From positions 58,140,364 through 58,204,363 of the forward strand of contig CM060980.1 in NCBI GenBank assembly GCA_030765065.1: a stretch of 64,000 nt of DNA, in the 5' to 3' direction. Of this stretch, positions 1 to 12,675 are shown in pieces; the stretch's first letter is position 1; every line of letters starts with the position of its first letter. The notes beneath the pieces are model-generated. The model ran no database searches and had not been told where the DNA came from. It worked only from the letters and a program-made list of their open reading frames with translations. The translations under genes were made by a program, and so were the position numbers. This stretch comes from Deroplatys truncata. Lineage: Eukaryota; Arthropoda; Insecta; Mantodea; Mantidae.

Positions 1-779
1 ATCGCTTTGCTACTGTATCCTACAACGAAATGTATATATTGAGTTGAAAGGTTGTCTGCATTAACAAGAGGTAGACTGAATAATAAATTTTTGTATGTAT
101 AGTTTCTAGAAGAGTGAGTATAGAATATCATGTGGATATAGCACATTATATTTATACTGAGTCTATTTGTTTTTATTTCGTGTACTTTCAGCGTTTCAGC
201 CGCTTAAGTTTAATGATTTTAAGCTATATTTTAGTAAAATGCCATTAACATAAGATTTTATAAAATTTTGGCTTTAAAAATATTGGTGTCTGTAATAAGT
301 GTTTTGCATGAACCTTTGTAAAATTTAAGACGTTAAGAATGTAAGCTCCAGAAAATGTGGGCAAATGTATAAAACGCTATTAAGAACTTGAGCGTCCTAA
401 TTAATGCAAGCATGTTTGGTAGATATTTATGTAACAAAGTATCATGCGACTACTGCAGAATAAAGAAGAGTCCTTAGCTTGGTTGTTATATACGAGATCG
501 GGTACGAAACATTTGAGTAAATTCTATCCTTAATAGCATCAGCAGCATAGTGTATTTCACATAGCTGTAAATTTCCTCTGTATACCTGAGTTGGGAAGTT
601 TCCGAACTTGATGCTACATATAAAAATCAGAAGAGAAATTTATTTCAGGAATGATACACTAGTCTGCGTGATATCGGATGACTGAAAACTAATAAGTGAT
701 TCTGACTCACCTTTTTATGCTGATTTCAGAACTGCTTTTAGTTTTTTCTATCATGTACAGTTTGTTCACAATTTTACTT
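1..779. other. AT-rich stretch, nothing recognised
   Basis: I see no coding similarity, tandem array, tRNA-like promoter boxes or match to the other repeat families of this window here. Confidence 0.5.
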
Positions 780-1372
780 CAAAAATATGGAGATACAGAG
801 ATATAAAGATATTGCTTCCGCCACTACACATAAAATTGGGCTTGATGAAGCAATTTGTAAGGGCTCCACCACAGGATGGACCCTGCTTCAAGTACCTTTC
901 CAAGAAATTTACCTTCATTACACAAAACAAATTAAAGGCTGGAATTTTTGTTGGTACTCAAATAAAGACATAGATAAAGGATGAAGATTTTGAGAAGACA
1001 CTGAATGAGAGAGAAATAGAAGCATGGTCCGCCTTCCAAAACTGAAAACCTCTTAGGCAATAACAAAGACCCTATTTACAAGGCTATTGTCGGAACAATG
1101 TGGAAAATTTCAAGAAGATGGGTTGTAACTTGAGTGTAAAGGTGCATTTTCTGCATTCACATATCGACTACTTTCCAGAAAATCTGAGACATTATAGTGA
1201 AGAGCAGGGTGAACGTTTTCACCAAGATATTAAGGAAATGGAGAGGGGGTACAAGGGGAGATGGAATGAAACTATGATGGCCGACTACTGTTGGATGTTG
1301 AGGAGGGACAGCCATCTTCAAGGATCTGCAAGGATGTCAAAAAAGAGAAAGTTTGAAAAAAAAAATAAATGA
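780..1372 (+). pseudogene. Broken copy of a multicopy arthropod protein family of unknown function
   Basis: From about 812 one frame reads LLPPLHIKLGLMKQFV, followed by CFKYL and KLKAGIFVGTQI. A later open stretch at 1100-1372 gives GCNLSVKVHFLHSHIDYFPE, EQGERFHQDIKEME, MMADYCW and a basic SKKRKF end just before the stop. From memory these blocks occur in this order in long 'uncharacterized' proteins that are very numerous in spiders and some insects; I know of no biochemical function. The pieces lie in more than one frame, so this copy is not expressed as one protein. Only the C-terminal part of the family's usual length is present. Whether the family is a host gene family or cargo of a mobile element cannot be told from this window. 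The AAATAAA-like stretch at about 1362-1368 may be coincidental. Confidence 0.7.
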
Positions 1373-4300
1373 AACACTTTGGTTTCTTGTTTTGTTAAAA
1401 TGTAGTCATGAAATAAATTAGGGGAGTTCTTGAGAGTATTCTTAAAATGTTTCTTGAATAAAAACTTACCTTGTGTGAAATGGTATTTGAATACTTTTCT
1501 ACGCTCGTTAGTAAAATTGTCAAAACATTACTTCTTATTTAGTGTAAAAACCTGACGTGATAGAAAAAAACGGAAGTTATTTCTGGAATCAGCGTAAAAA
1601 CGTGATTCAAGAACTCCTACTTTGAAATCATCTGACAAAAATGTTGAAATTGCAGACTAATGTAATGCATATTTTTATTTATTTGCTAGGTTTAATAAAC
1701 ATTTCGACACTTTGTACAAGGAAACTACGCTTGAATTCTGCTTGAGTGCACAATTACACTGCTGCATACGGAATATATGAGGCGCTGTTTTGAAATTTAA
1801 ATTAAGAAGCAACGTAAGAGCTATACAGCCGAAACATTTCCGTAATTCACCAACTTCTATAGCAAGCGCATTTCTCATCCAAGCTAGAAGGAAGCAGGCG
1901 GTAGTAAACGATACGTGCATGAGAACTAATGAGAATGAAGATTCCTCAAGCGAGATAAGACTGTGAGAAACCGCCAAGACAGGACTTGATATAACATTTT
2001 ACAATAAAAAAAAAACCCGTTTGTGGCTCCTCGCAGAAAACAATAACGAGCGGAAGAAGCGCAAGTCCACGCCTCGATGGTTGCTTCTCAACAACGGATG
2101 ATGAGAATCCTCCCGTTAACTGTATTGTTGCGTGGAGGGAGGGTCATTTCGAGGTGCTAATGATTCCTTGCGGTGGATGGTGACAGGCTGCGCAGACAGG
2201 ACAAAGGCGAGAACTGTGCAGTCTTCTGTGAACACACTTCGCCAAAAAAAAACACAACACATGCGAGTTGCGCAGTGGAAAGCAATTCATGTACCTACGT
2301 ATTTATTATGCCACCAAAGCAGTAAAAACTACATTCTGATTACTGCTGATATCTCTTCAGGCGTTGCCAGCTCAGCGCTTCCGGCCCACTTGTTTGCTTG
2401 CACGAATGTAAAACGTATTAAGGATTATGTACTTCAAGTAGATTGGTAAATACCATTTTGAAATAACTAGAAGAAAAAAATATCCATTCGATAAGCAGTT
2501 TAAACCATTTTTTGGTTATTAAGTCACATGCCTAGTGGAGATTACTTCCAAAATCTTACCCTTAGCAGGTATAAACAAAATTAGAAGTAAAACATCCTAA
2601 AAGAGTCAGATATTCACATCCTAAAAGAGATCATCGGATGTAGGCCCAACAATTTTCCCACCTCGGCAGCGAAACTGGAGTAGAGAACGAAGAAAGTTCT
2701 CTTTATCCATATCTACATTCAATACAGAAGAATCACCACTGACTTTCACATGTTAAGGCTACGGAACCTGAAGAACGCGTCTCGCGACCAGCGATGATCT
2801 GGATATGACGTGAAAGGCTACTGCAGGCTTACTGCAGGATAAGGAAAAGGCAATGAGCCGGATGTGCTCCCCAACAGTTCCAGATGGAAACTCTATCGAA
2901 AGCAGGTTCGCATTCCGGTGCCCCTCAGTTAGGACGTATGCTCCGATACAAACGACACATTTTACCGTATCTGTGAGGTTATCCCTTACAGCGCTAGGGG
3001 AACCTCACACAAAGCTTACATAAATGCATCATATCACCGCCATAACTTCGACGTACACCCAAACAACTGAGCAAAGTACTATGGAACTGAAATGAATTGA
3101 ATAAGGGGAAAGGATTGTGAAAATTCATGAAAGGCAATCCAAAATTTACCTAAGCAACTAAGTAAAGGAAAAGCATTCTTAGGGTGGTTTGTTTCATCGG
3201 TTCTTGGGATTCCCACCAAGGGACTCCTCAAAGCCTGCTGCAGGTTCTACACCTAAGCTACCTTGTGCTCAGTAACTCTCCTTTAATGCGTATTCCTGAA
3301 GGTATGAAAAACCTATCATTGGTCTGAACATATGCAAGTATAGGTATATTTAGAGCCAAGTGTATCCTATGACGACAAACTGAGGGTTAGGTACCTCATT
3401 TACAATTACATTTAACGAGCTTCCAGTTGAATGACAAGGCTGAAATGCAAAGGAAAAGGGATGTATTTTCCAGTGATGGATAAACAAGATGGGATTTCTC
3501 TGTGGATGAGAAATTAATTTTAGTGTGCAATGCCAAATAAAATATCCTGATAGACTTTTCTTGAACAATATTCATTCAGCTGTACAGCCAGTATGACATA
3601 ACTCAATTAAGTCAGGAAATTGAAGTGATTACAAGGTTTTCCAAAAATCTAATAACAGTTCGGCTTGAAGATAGATGGCGTTTACATGCAGAAACAAATT
3701 TTTTAGACAGCAAGGCCTAAAAGTAGGACTTCTAACACAGTGTACACTAAAGAAAAGCTTTAAATAATTGTACTAGTGCGATAATCTTTATTGTGATCAC
3801 CTTTGTTTCAAGTTCAATCACATGGCAATTACCCTTTGTATTTACACATGTTTAATAACTCGACTTGGTTTAATTAGGCTTTACTTTTCATTATGTCTTT
3901 TACATGATTAATTTCTCATAGCGCTTGCATTATCTGTTCCAATATAAATTATCATACTTAAATTTATCGCAATTCGTTGTACAGTTAAACTGTAAGTTAT
4001 ATTGGCAGCCTTCTGCTTTCTTTTATATAAAATGTCATTCTTTTATAAAGATTAAATGTCGGAAATTATGTCTTCAGAAGAAATTGAAATGGAAGTGAAA
4101 TTACAGAGGCAGCAGAAAGAATAACACTAGAAATGCTTACTCAGAAAATCCATAAAGCAATATGATATAGCATTTTATTGCTTCATTTGCCTGATCTAAC
4201 GCAAAACATGTTGAAAATAATTTCACTGAAAAATGACTGCTAGGAAGCCAACAAAACATCAAAATATCTGACATTTCGCTTTTTAAGTATTTCCCTTGTT

Positions 4301-5574
4301 TCTTGAACAGCGTTCTAAACTGATTTCCCTTAGTTTCGGGAATAAATATAAAAATTATTGATATTTTACAAAATTGAACGCCGTCTAAAAATGTACACGA
4401 CACACGTGTTTAAAGTGGTTTTATTTTGCTCGTAGGTTTAAGATCTTAGTTTCGGAAACATTCCTACTAGCAAAATGAAACCTACTTTTACCCCTGGAAT
4501 CATAACTTACTATTTCCAGATTCAAATCCTGCTGGTTGATTTCCGTTCTAATAACATTATATCAAGTCATAGATGAGAGACCTTTAATTTCAAGCAGGTT
4601 GTTGTCATTTTCCTCCCTTCGGAGTTCAAGAAAATCTTTAATTTCTGCAATATCCTAATTTGGTTCGTCCAATTGAGATTCAGTCTTTTGTTAATATTCA
4701 AGTTCTTGTTTTGGAATATTATTTGGCAGACGTAAATATTTTTCCTGTTCTTTAATTAACTCTCTCAAATACTTTTCGTTCACTAAGCTGTTTCAAAGTA
4801 CCAAGTATGTGATCTACTACCACTGCAAAGAAATTATATAGGTTATCTTAAGAGAGAAAGAAAGGCAATAAGAAGGAAAGTAAGAGAAAACAAAATCTTA
4901 CACTGATGGTTCGCACAGTAGATTGTATCTATGTTCTGTTGGCGTTTTTTGTCTGTCTCTAAGATTAAATCTTCTGTAGAATGAGTTGTGCACACGAAAA
5001 ACATAATAATGTCACACGAAAACCAGAATAAGGGATAGTTCATATTTTTTGCGGGGGAGGGCTCGAAGACTTATATATACCATTAAAGCAAAACTAACTA
5101 TAGAAAACATATAAATAGAAAAAAGATTTAATATTCGAAAGTATGAAACTGTAGAGTTATTTTGTAATATTCTATTAATGTGCATCCAATACCACGTAGT
5201 AATAAAGGTATCATTTCGAAGAATGCGGCACGTCTTTTGACAATATAAATGCAAGTACGCTTTGTATCTATTATCCATTTTTGGATGTAAAACTAGCACG
5301 AACACAAATGTAATATACGACTCTTGAAGTAGAAAAGTTTGTGTTTGAGGTTCTTTCACAGTAGGTGAGGGTACAAATGGCTATAATAGCTACATGTAAG
5401 GATTACATACTCTGAGAGTTTCCATTGTATTTTGTTGTTTTAGTGTTTTCATAATTCATCTTGTAAGGAATGCTGTAGAAGAATCATTATAAGTATAAAT
5501 GTTATAATTGTTTTACTTACGCTTAAGCAACAATTCAGTTAATTATTTTTCAATTACTTCCCTTGCCTCATACC
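1373..5574. other. Unassigned non-coding stretch
   Basis: This 4.2-kb stretch has short open frames on both strands but none with recognisable domains. Its base composition shifts: about 1990-3300 is richer in G and C than the AT-rich flanks. I see no SINE promoter boxes, LTR ends or Fam-A similarity. It could be unique intergenic DNA or very old repeats. Confidence 0.4.
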
Positions 5575-5582
5575 GCTTATAG

Positions 5583-5738
5583 CAAGGGTGGCGAAAACGA
5601 CTTCCTTCCGCGAGTCACCAAATATGCAACACGCACTGCATCACTCATGAGCATGTGAAAATTAAACGGACGGTTGCAGAGAGGGAACATGAGCCTGCGA
5701 GTCAAAATGACTCGCGAGTCACGTTTTCGCCACCTCTA
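5583..5738. mobile_element. hAT-type MITE, 156 bp, complete
   Basis: The left end reads CAAGGGTGGCGAAAACG and the reverse complement of the right end reads TAGAGGTGGCGAAAACG, giving near-identical terminal inverted repeats. Both flanks carry the same 8-bp duplication GCTTATAG (5575-5582 and 5739-5746), as hAT elements make. The interior has further inverted pieces around CTCGCGAGTCA and no coding capacity, so it needs a transposase in trans. It looks intact at both ends. Confidence 0.88.
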
Positions 5739-5971
5739 GCTTATAGTATGCGTAGCTATAAAGATGGAAGTACTAGCCATTAAGTAAAAGAGTAATTAAA
5801 ACCCAAAGTTTAAATACATAGATTTAGTTGTTTTATCCATTCTCTTGTGAGGTTTTACCGCATTTCTTATTTTAGTGTAAATATTTTAAAGTTTAGTTTG
5901 TTTTATTTACTTTATCATTGGATTTAGCATATTATTTTAGTCCAAACATTTTTTTTTGTAAGTTTAAGAAG

Positions 5972-6508
5972 AATGCTGTAAGCGGAAGCGACAATCAAAT
6001 CTTTCCAAAGCCGATCGCTATGTAATGCCTTTGCACTTCGGCTCTCTTCCCATGATCACGAAAAGAAAAAGAAGAAAAACAAACGAATAGCCATTTGCAG
6101 TTGCGATAAAGCATAAATAAAAATAACAAAGAAAATCTCGGAAATGGTTAATGCCAAATTTATTTGACATAAATTGTGTGCTTTAAGAAAAACACTGTTT
6201 TGTCTCTCTCTTACGATTTACCAAGCATACAATAGGCAATGAGAATAAACAGGACTTCAATTCTATTCTCAGAGAATTAAAGATATACATTTCTTGTAGT
6301 ACCAAAATCTTAAACATGTTTTATCAAAATCGTTTGAACCATTCTTGGGAAAATAAGAAATAAGGCAAAATTTTCCATGTAAAGGATAATTTTGGGGTAG
6401 GAGATTTTCTTGGAAGATCCTGAAATTAAATAGCAAGTTTAATATCGATATCGACTTATTGGGTAGAATTCAATTACCTTCTCTAGGTACGTGGTAGAGA
6501 AAGTAAAA
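5972..6508 (+). repeat. Fam-A copy 1 (5' part missing)
   Basis: It shares with the other copies the blocks ATCTCGGAAATGGTTAATGC, CCATGTAAAGGATAA and the end GGTAGAGAAAGTAAAA. The 5' third and the CA-rich tract are missing. It belongs to the older, more diverged subgroup. Confidence 0.7.
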
Positions 6509-6550
6509 AGTAAATCAACAACGCTTTTTGACCAAAACAATTTTAAAAAA

Positions 6551-7416
6551 TCTGATGTGATATAGCCACATTAGTTTCTATACCCTCTGTTGTTTATTAG
6601 TGGGTATACAAACTATTCTTACTAAATGTTATTTTTCCATCTATTACATTTTAGATGGATTTTAATCCAAACAAACCTTTGCTGAAATAGCTATGTGACA
6701 CATTTCGTTATAAATATAAACGGAACAGCGATGTTTAAGAACTGGACGCTATATGCTGGCTTTAAAATTCCATACTGTTTCCATGCAATCGAGAGAAACA
6801 ACTGAATGCTGACAGGACTTTTAAGAGAGTAACCAAGAAATGAACAATTCGAAACCTAAATAACCGATACCTCACAAATGGATTTTGCCACAAAAAACTT
6901 ATTTGAAAGAAACTGTGTGTTTTTTTAAAGAGATCTACATTTTTTGTGCAGTACGTTTTCGTCTATCACTTAAGGTTTACCAGTTATACAAGATTACACA
7001 AAATTCCTTCAGAATGAAAAGGACTTCACAGCTATTCCCAGAAAATTCAAGTTATACATTTCATTTGCCATTAAATATCTTTCAAATATAGTATTTTAAT
7101 CAAAATCATTAGAGCCATTTTTGGAATTAAAACAATTCGAAAAATGTTTAATGTAAAGAGGATTTGAAGTTGGGGGATTTTCTTGAAAGTTTTCTGTCGC
7201 ATCTTTGGAAGATACTGAACCTAAATACCAAGTTTGGTACTTATCCAACTTTTCGTTTTTGAGTTATACTGTTCACACACACGGACCCTTTTATAAAAAT
7301 GCTTTTTTTGGTACTCTGGAACCCCAAAACATGTATTTCCAGTGAAATCGCAGTATGAATTTTTGGGCGGAATGCAATACTCTCATTCTGCTATGTACGT
7401 GGTAAAGAAAGTAAAA
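6551..7416 (+). repeat. Fam-A copy 2 (near full length, old)
   Basis: It starts with TCTGATGTGATATAG and ends with GTAAAGAAAGTAAAA. Internal blocks include TTCCATGCAATCG, GGTTTACCAGTTATACAAG and GTTATACTGTTCACACACAC. It lies head to tail with copies 1 and 3. Confidence 0.8.
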
Positions 7417-7430
7417 CAAAACAAAAAAAA

Positions 7431-8240
7431 ATTGATGTAGTACACTCACATACTTTCTCTATCATCTATTGTTTATTACTGGATACACAAACTAATCTTA
7501 CTAAGTCTTATTTTTCCATCTACTTCATTTTAATCCAAATAAACATGTGCAGAAATAGCTACATTACACATTTTTTTATAGATACAAAGGGAAGGGATAT
7601 TCAAATGTTTAAGATCTGGGCGCTATATGCTAGCCTTAAAATTCCATGCTGTTTCCATGCAATCGCGATAAACAATTGAATGTTGGCAGGACTTTAAAAC
7701 AATGACCACGTAATCAAAAATTCGAATCATTGATAACGATACCTCAGAAATGGCTTATGCCACAAAACGTTATTTGACATAATTTGTGCGTTTTAAAGAG
7801 ATCTACAATTTTTGTGTGGCACGTTTTCGTCTATGACTTAACCTTTAGCAGTTAGACAAGGTTATATATAATTTCTTCTGAATGAAGAGCCCTTCATAGG
7901 CTATTTCCAGACAACTCAATATATACATTTTATTTGTCATTTAAATATCCTTAATATATCGTATTTTAATAAAAAACGTAAGAACCAATTTTTAGAAAAT
8001 AAAAAATTTCAAAAAAATGTTCCCATGTAAAGGATAGTTTGGTATGGGGGATTTTATTGAAAATCTTCGTGTCGCATATCTGGAAGGTACTGAACCTAAA
8101 CACTAAGTTTGGTGTTTATCCGACTTTTCGTTTTTGAGTTATGCTGTTCACACACACAGACCTTTTTCTAAAAAAAACTTTTTTTTGGATTCGGAGCCTT
8201 AAAACATGTATATCGGTATCGAATTTTTGGGTGGAATACA
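7431..8240 (+). repeat. Fam-A copy 3 (3' tip missing)
   Basis: It starts near TTGATGTAGTACACTCACAT and runs in register with copy 2 up to GAATTTTTGGGTGGAATACA, where similarity stops before the usual 3' end. It is the third member of the head-to-tail trio. Confidence 0.78.
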
Positions 8241-9008
8241 AGTAAATGTTTGCAAAGCTTCGATGCTTCATAATATAATAGAAATCAACTACTATAAAAA
8301 TGAACATATCTCCATTATTTCTTTAGCCTTCCTATAAAACAAATATAGATTAATATTCCACAAATGAGTGTCGACCTTCCTGAAAACTCTATAGCTTTTC
8401 TTGCCACAGATATCAATGATTAATTGATGCAAGTGCAGTTCAACGGAAAGGAATCGACCAGACCTACACAACTCTAATTGCAGGTGCATCTCCCTGGTGA
8501 TTTAGTGAACAGGGAATCGTCACACTGTCTGAACACTTCTCTTGTTCCAAGAAAAGAAGAGTGGAATGTACACAGACAAAGAGAGAAGTAAAATGTATCG
8601 AGATAGCAAATCTTGTATAAAGTGTTACGATAATAAATTATATTGCGTACCGGTGCGCGAGCATCCGGAGAGGGCGCTGAACTCTTCCGATGTTCATCAC
8701 GGTGAGAAGTCGGAACTACCCACTCGCGAAAACAATGGGCAAACTCGGTCGTCAAACCTTTCGTTTAACAGGTTGCCGCAATTAGGATCCACCACACTCA
8801 CTATGGCAGCCAAACAGAAACGCAAAAAACAGTTTCGATCAAAAACAATCTCCCGAGTAATGGCTAACTCCCATAGACATTATTTTTAATGAAAAGTTAA
8901 CCATTCCTATTAACAATCTAATTCAAAGAGGTTGGACTTGGGCAAACCCATAAAAGGAGTATAAAATCTTAAGCGTATAAGAATCACTGATCTTTTAACA
9001 AATATGCT
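8241..9008. other. Unassigned spacer between Fam-A copies
   Basis: The more GC-rich part (about 8470-8830) gives overlapping open frames on both strands. None shows a known motif, and both-strand openness argues against coding. Confidence 0.4.
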
Positions 9009-9838
9009 TATTACTTTCTCTGCTACGTATAGTAAGTAGGGGAAGTATCGTATTCCACCCAAAAATTCGATACCGAGATTTCACCGGAAATATATGTTTT
9101 GAGGTCCTCTGAATTCAAAACAAGCATTTTTGGAAACATGTCCGTGTATGTGTGTGTGTGTGTGTGTCTGTGAACAGCATAACTCAGAAACGAACAGTCG
9201 GATAAACACCAAATTTGGTGTTTAGGTTCAGTATCTTCCAGAGATGCGACCCGAAGGTTTTCAAGAAAATCTCCCCACCCCAGATTACCCTTTACATGGA
9301 ATATTTTTCGAAAATTTTAATTTTCTCAAAAATGGCTCTAACGATTTTGATTAAAATATCATATGTTTAAGATATTCTCATGACAAATGAAATGTATATC
9401 TCGAATTTTCTGGGAATGTCTCCAAAAGTATTCTTCATTGTGAAACGTCTTTTTTTTACTACATAAATAATGTAGATCGCGTTAAAATACACAATTTATG
9501 TCATATACATTTTTTTTGTTGGGTGAACCATTTTCGAGATATTGCTTGTTATTCCCTTAAATTTTCCAATACTTATACTTTTTTTAAATGGTAATTCGTT
9601 ATTCATTTTTTTTTGTCCTGGTAATGCAAAGAGATTGGAATACTCCACATAGCAACCAGCTCTTAAAATATTTGACTATCGCTTAAAGCCAACGAATTAC
9701 CGTTGCATCTACAAGAAAATTAGCAATAAGATTAACATCTCGATATCTCGATTAACATGAAGCATATGGAGAATAAGCGTTTGTAGGAATAGCTTGTACA
9801 AGAGTAGAGAAAGTCATGTGAGTATAGCACATCAGATA
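9009..9838 (-). repeat. Fam-A copy 4 (full length, younger subgroup)
   Basis: Read on the minus strand it starts at ATCTGATGTGCTATACTCAC and ends with GCAGAGAAAGTAATAAG. A CA-rich tract lies at about 9147-9170. With copy 5 it forms a head-to-head inverted pair. Confidence 0.85.
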
Positions 9839-9896
9839 TTTTTTTTCATTTGTATGCTGATTCAACAAACTATTGTAATCTTAATTAATAAAAAAG

Positions 9897-10708
9897 TCTG
9901 ACGCGTTACATTTACATGAATTTCTCTACCTATTATATTTAGTTTTATATAGCCTTAGAATATTCTCACAAAAGTCTATTTCTCTACCTATTTCATGTTA
10001 ATCGAGATAAACGTTTGTAGAAATGGTTTCAGAAGACATTTCGCTGAAGGTACAAGAAGGGATAGAAGAAACTGAATAGAAGTAAAAGTTTAAAAGCTGG
10101 CCTGGAGTTACATACCTTTTCCATACAATCGCGAGAAGAAACAGAATATCGAAAGAATGACAAAGTACTGAACATTTCGAATCATTAATATCGGATTTCT
10201 CAGAAATAGCTTTGGCAACAAAAAGGTTATTTGAAATAATTTGTATGTTTTACAGAAATGTAGGTACAGATTTTGTGTAGTGTGCTTACGTCTATCGGTT
10301 AACGTTTACCAGTTATACCCAGAAAATTCAATATATACATGTCATTTGCTATTTAACCATCTCAAATATATAATATTTTAATAAAAATCGTTACAGCCAT
10401 TTTTAAGAAAATGAAAATTTCGAAAAATGTTCGAAATAAAGGATAGTTTGTGTGGAGGGATTTTCTTGAAAATCTTTGTGTCACTTCTTTGGAACTTGCT
10501 GAGCTTAAATACCAAGTTTGGTATTCATCGTTTTTAAATTACTTGCGTGTTCACAGACACACAAGCGCGCGCGCGGGCACACACACACAATCATGCAGAT
10601 CGTTTTCTAAAAATTACATATTTTATTCCGGGGTCTCATAATATGCATTTTCGGTGAAATCTTGGTATCGAATGCAATAACTTTTCTACCTGTTAGAGAA
10701 CGTAAAAA
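9897..10708 (+). repeat. Fam-A copy 5 (full length, older subgroup)
   Basis: It begins TCTGACGCGTTACATTTACA and ends GTTAGAGAACGTAAAAAA. The internal simple repeat has drifted to mixed CA and CG (about 10556-10590). It is separated by about 58 bp from the oppositely oriented copy 4. Confidence 0.8.
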
Positions 10709-10740
10709 ATACAAATTTTGAAAAAATCAAGCCTATAACA

Positions 10741-11196
10741 ATGTATATCTTGGAAATGCCCAGTGCTTAAAAAGTTATTTGAAATAAAGAGATCTGCAGT
10801 TGCTGTGCAGTACATTTTTAACTATGTCTTATGGTTTACCAGTTATACAAAATTTCTTCCGAATGGGAGGACTTCAATGCTATTTCCAGAAAATTCAAAA
10901 CACACGTTTTATTTGGTGTGTAAGCAACTTAAACATGTGGTATGTCAACCAAAATCGTTAGAGCCTTTTTTGAAAAATCGAAAATTTTGAAAAATATTTC
11001 ATGTGAAGGGTAGTTTGTGGTAGAGGATTCTTTTGTCGCATCATTTCGTGTCGCATCTTTGGAAGATACAAAACCTAAACATTAATTTTGGTGTTTATCT
11101 GACAATTCGGATGCATTTACGATGGAATCTCAATATCGAATTTTTGGAATACAATACTTCCTCTATGCTGTAAATGCTTAATAGAGAAAATAATAA
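10741..11196 (+). repeat. Fam-A copy 6 (3' half only)
   Basis: It runs from the AAAGAGATCTGCAGT block to TAATAGAGAAAATAATAAAA. The 5' half and the CA tract are absent. Confidence 0.7.
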
Positions 11197-12120
11197 AACA
11201 ACATTACTGTTTTAGATATTCGTTAATTACACGAATGTTTATTTTAATATCTCTGTTTAGCATTCCAGGAACCTTAGAAATTGCGAAGTTTTCTCTCCGA
11301 GGCATGTACTAAACGAGTTCACAAAACCTATTGCTGGCGATCTAACCACTGCACCGCCGAGGGTCTGCACTGCCTTATTTACAATCTCAATGATGCAGGA
11401 ACACAACTATGTCACTCCTGTTGATGGATGAACAAACAATTAGACTGAGAGAAAACCTGACACATGTTTTCTCCCAGATTCTGGGAATTGTATTTTTGTT
11501 GAGAAACCCACTTGGCTGGGTCGAGGAATAGATCTCCGATTTAAATGCTGAATTCGAGCGTAAATATCGCGCGACGTCTTTTCTTGTTACATTCTTTGAG
11601 CAGTGACTCATCCGGACGCACACGAAGTGTCCCGGAGTACAAACAAGAGACGCTGCGGCTCCGTCACGCCAGAACTCTAGCGACGCTTGTTACAGCATGA
11701 ATCACGTCAATCAAACTGGGCCGTGACGAATGAACGTACCTAATTCCAGCCAGATGGCTTACGTGGATCGTGAAAAATATGACATAATTATGGAATTAGT
11801 CACTGGGAACTTTTCTTTTGAGAGGATGGTAAACAGGATGATGGCCTAGGAGATGAAATATTGCCTCGTAAATGTGATGAACACCTTGCTTTGCCAAAAT
11901 GGTTTTGTCATGGAACAAGATAGCTTTCCTACTACTGTGCTTGCACTAGGTGCTATCTTCATTTGTTAGTTACATGCTTACAAAATAGTTAATATCCTGA
12001 ACAGCAAATGTTATGTGAGTTAATTAAAAGATGAAATTCATATCCTTCGTAATGGTTTACAAAAGGTTCTTACATTTCTACCTTAAGATATTTCTGCAAT
12101 TATTATTATACAGCAAGCAA
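11197..12120. other. Unassigned stretch
   Basis: It includes a GC-richer part at about 11270-11780. I see no recognisable coding block or repeat match to the rest of the window. Confidence 0.4.
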
Positions 12121-12675
12121 GCAACGTCAGTTACCTAGGTTTCAATATTTTACACTTTCAGAAAAATTATATCAACATAATGGTTCAGAAATGTCAAAAA
12201 ATGCACAGAACCATAAGAAGAACATTGAGACACAAAACAAGACAGAAAACATAATTCAAATTTTAAAAAGTAATGGCAGTTCCACTGATAACCTATAACT
12301 GTGAAAATTGGTTATGATAGGAGAAGAATCCTGCCTGCTGAAATGAGATTTCCTAAGCCACTGGCAGATTACACTATCTTGGGTTTAAAAAAAACAGAAA
12401 AAAACAAGGAAAGAAAATAAGCAAGAAAGAAAGAAAGAAAAAGAGGTGAACTGCACACATTTTATCTAACAGAAAAAAATAGATGAAATGAGGAGAAACT
12501 GGCAAGAACATCTAAGACTAACGCCATCAGAACGGAAGCCAAAAATAATTGACTCAATTATAATTCAGCTAGTTTTCGAAGCAGAGACAGACGGTCCACT
12601 AGATGGATGGTAAATTGGAAGAGGTCGATGGGCCTAATCCTTGTTGTAGATGATGATGATGATGATGATATCTCT
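12121..12675 (+). mobile_element. LINE 3' end (reverse transcriptase C-terminus), decayed
   Basis: Pieces in the plus-strand frames read HRTIRRTLRHKTRQKT, VMAVPLITYNCENW, RILPAEMRFPKPLADYT, then MRRNWQEHL and RRSTRWM. These match, in order, the tail that follows the RT domain in many insect non-LTR elements. Frame changes and stops interrupt it (for example after RQKT), and a lysine-rich simple stretch (AAGAAAGAAAGA, about 12420-12442) has expanded inside it. It ends in a (GAT)n run at 12647-12670, as the related fragments at 57 and 63.5 kb do. It is 5'-truncated, the usual LINE outcome. Confidence 0.72.
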
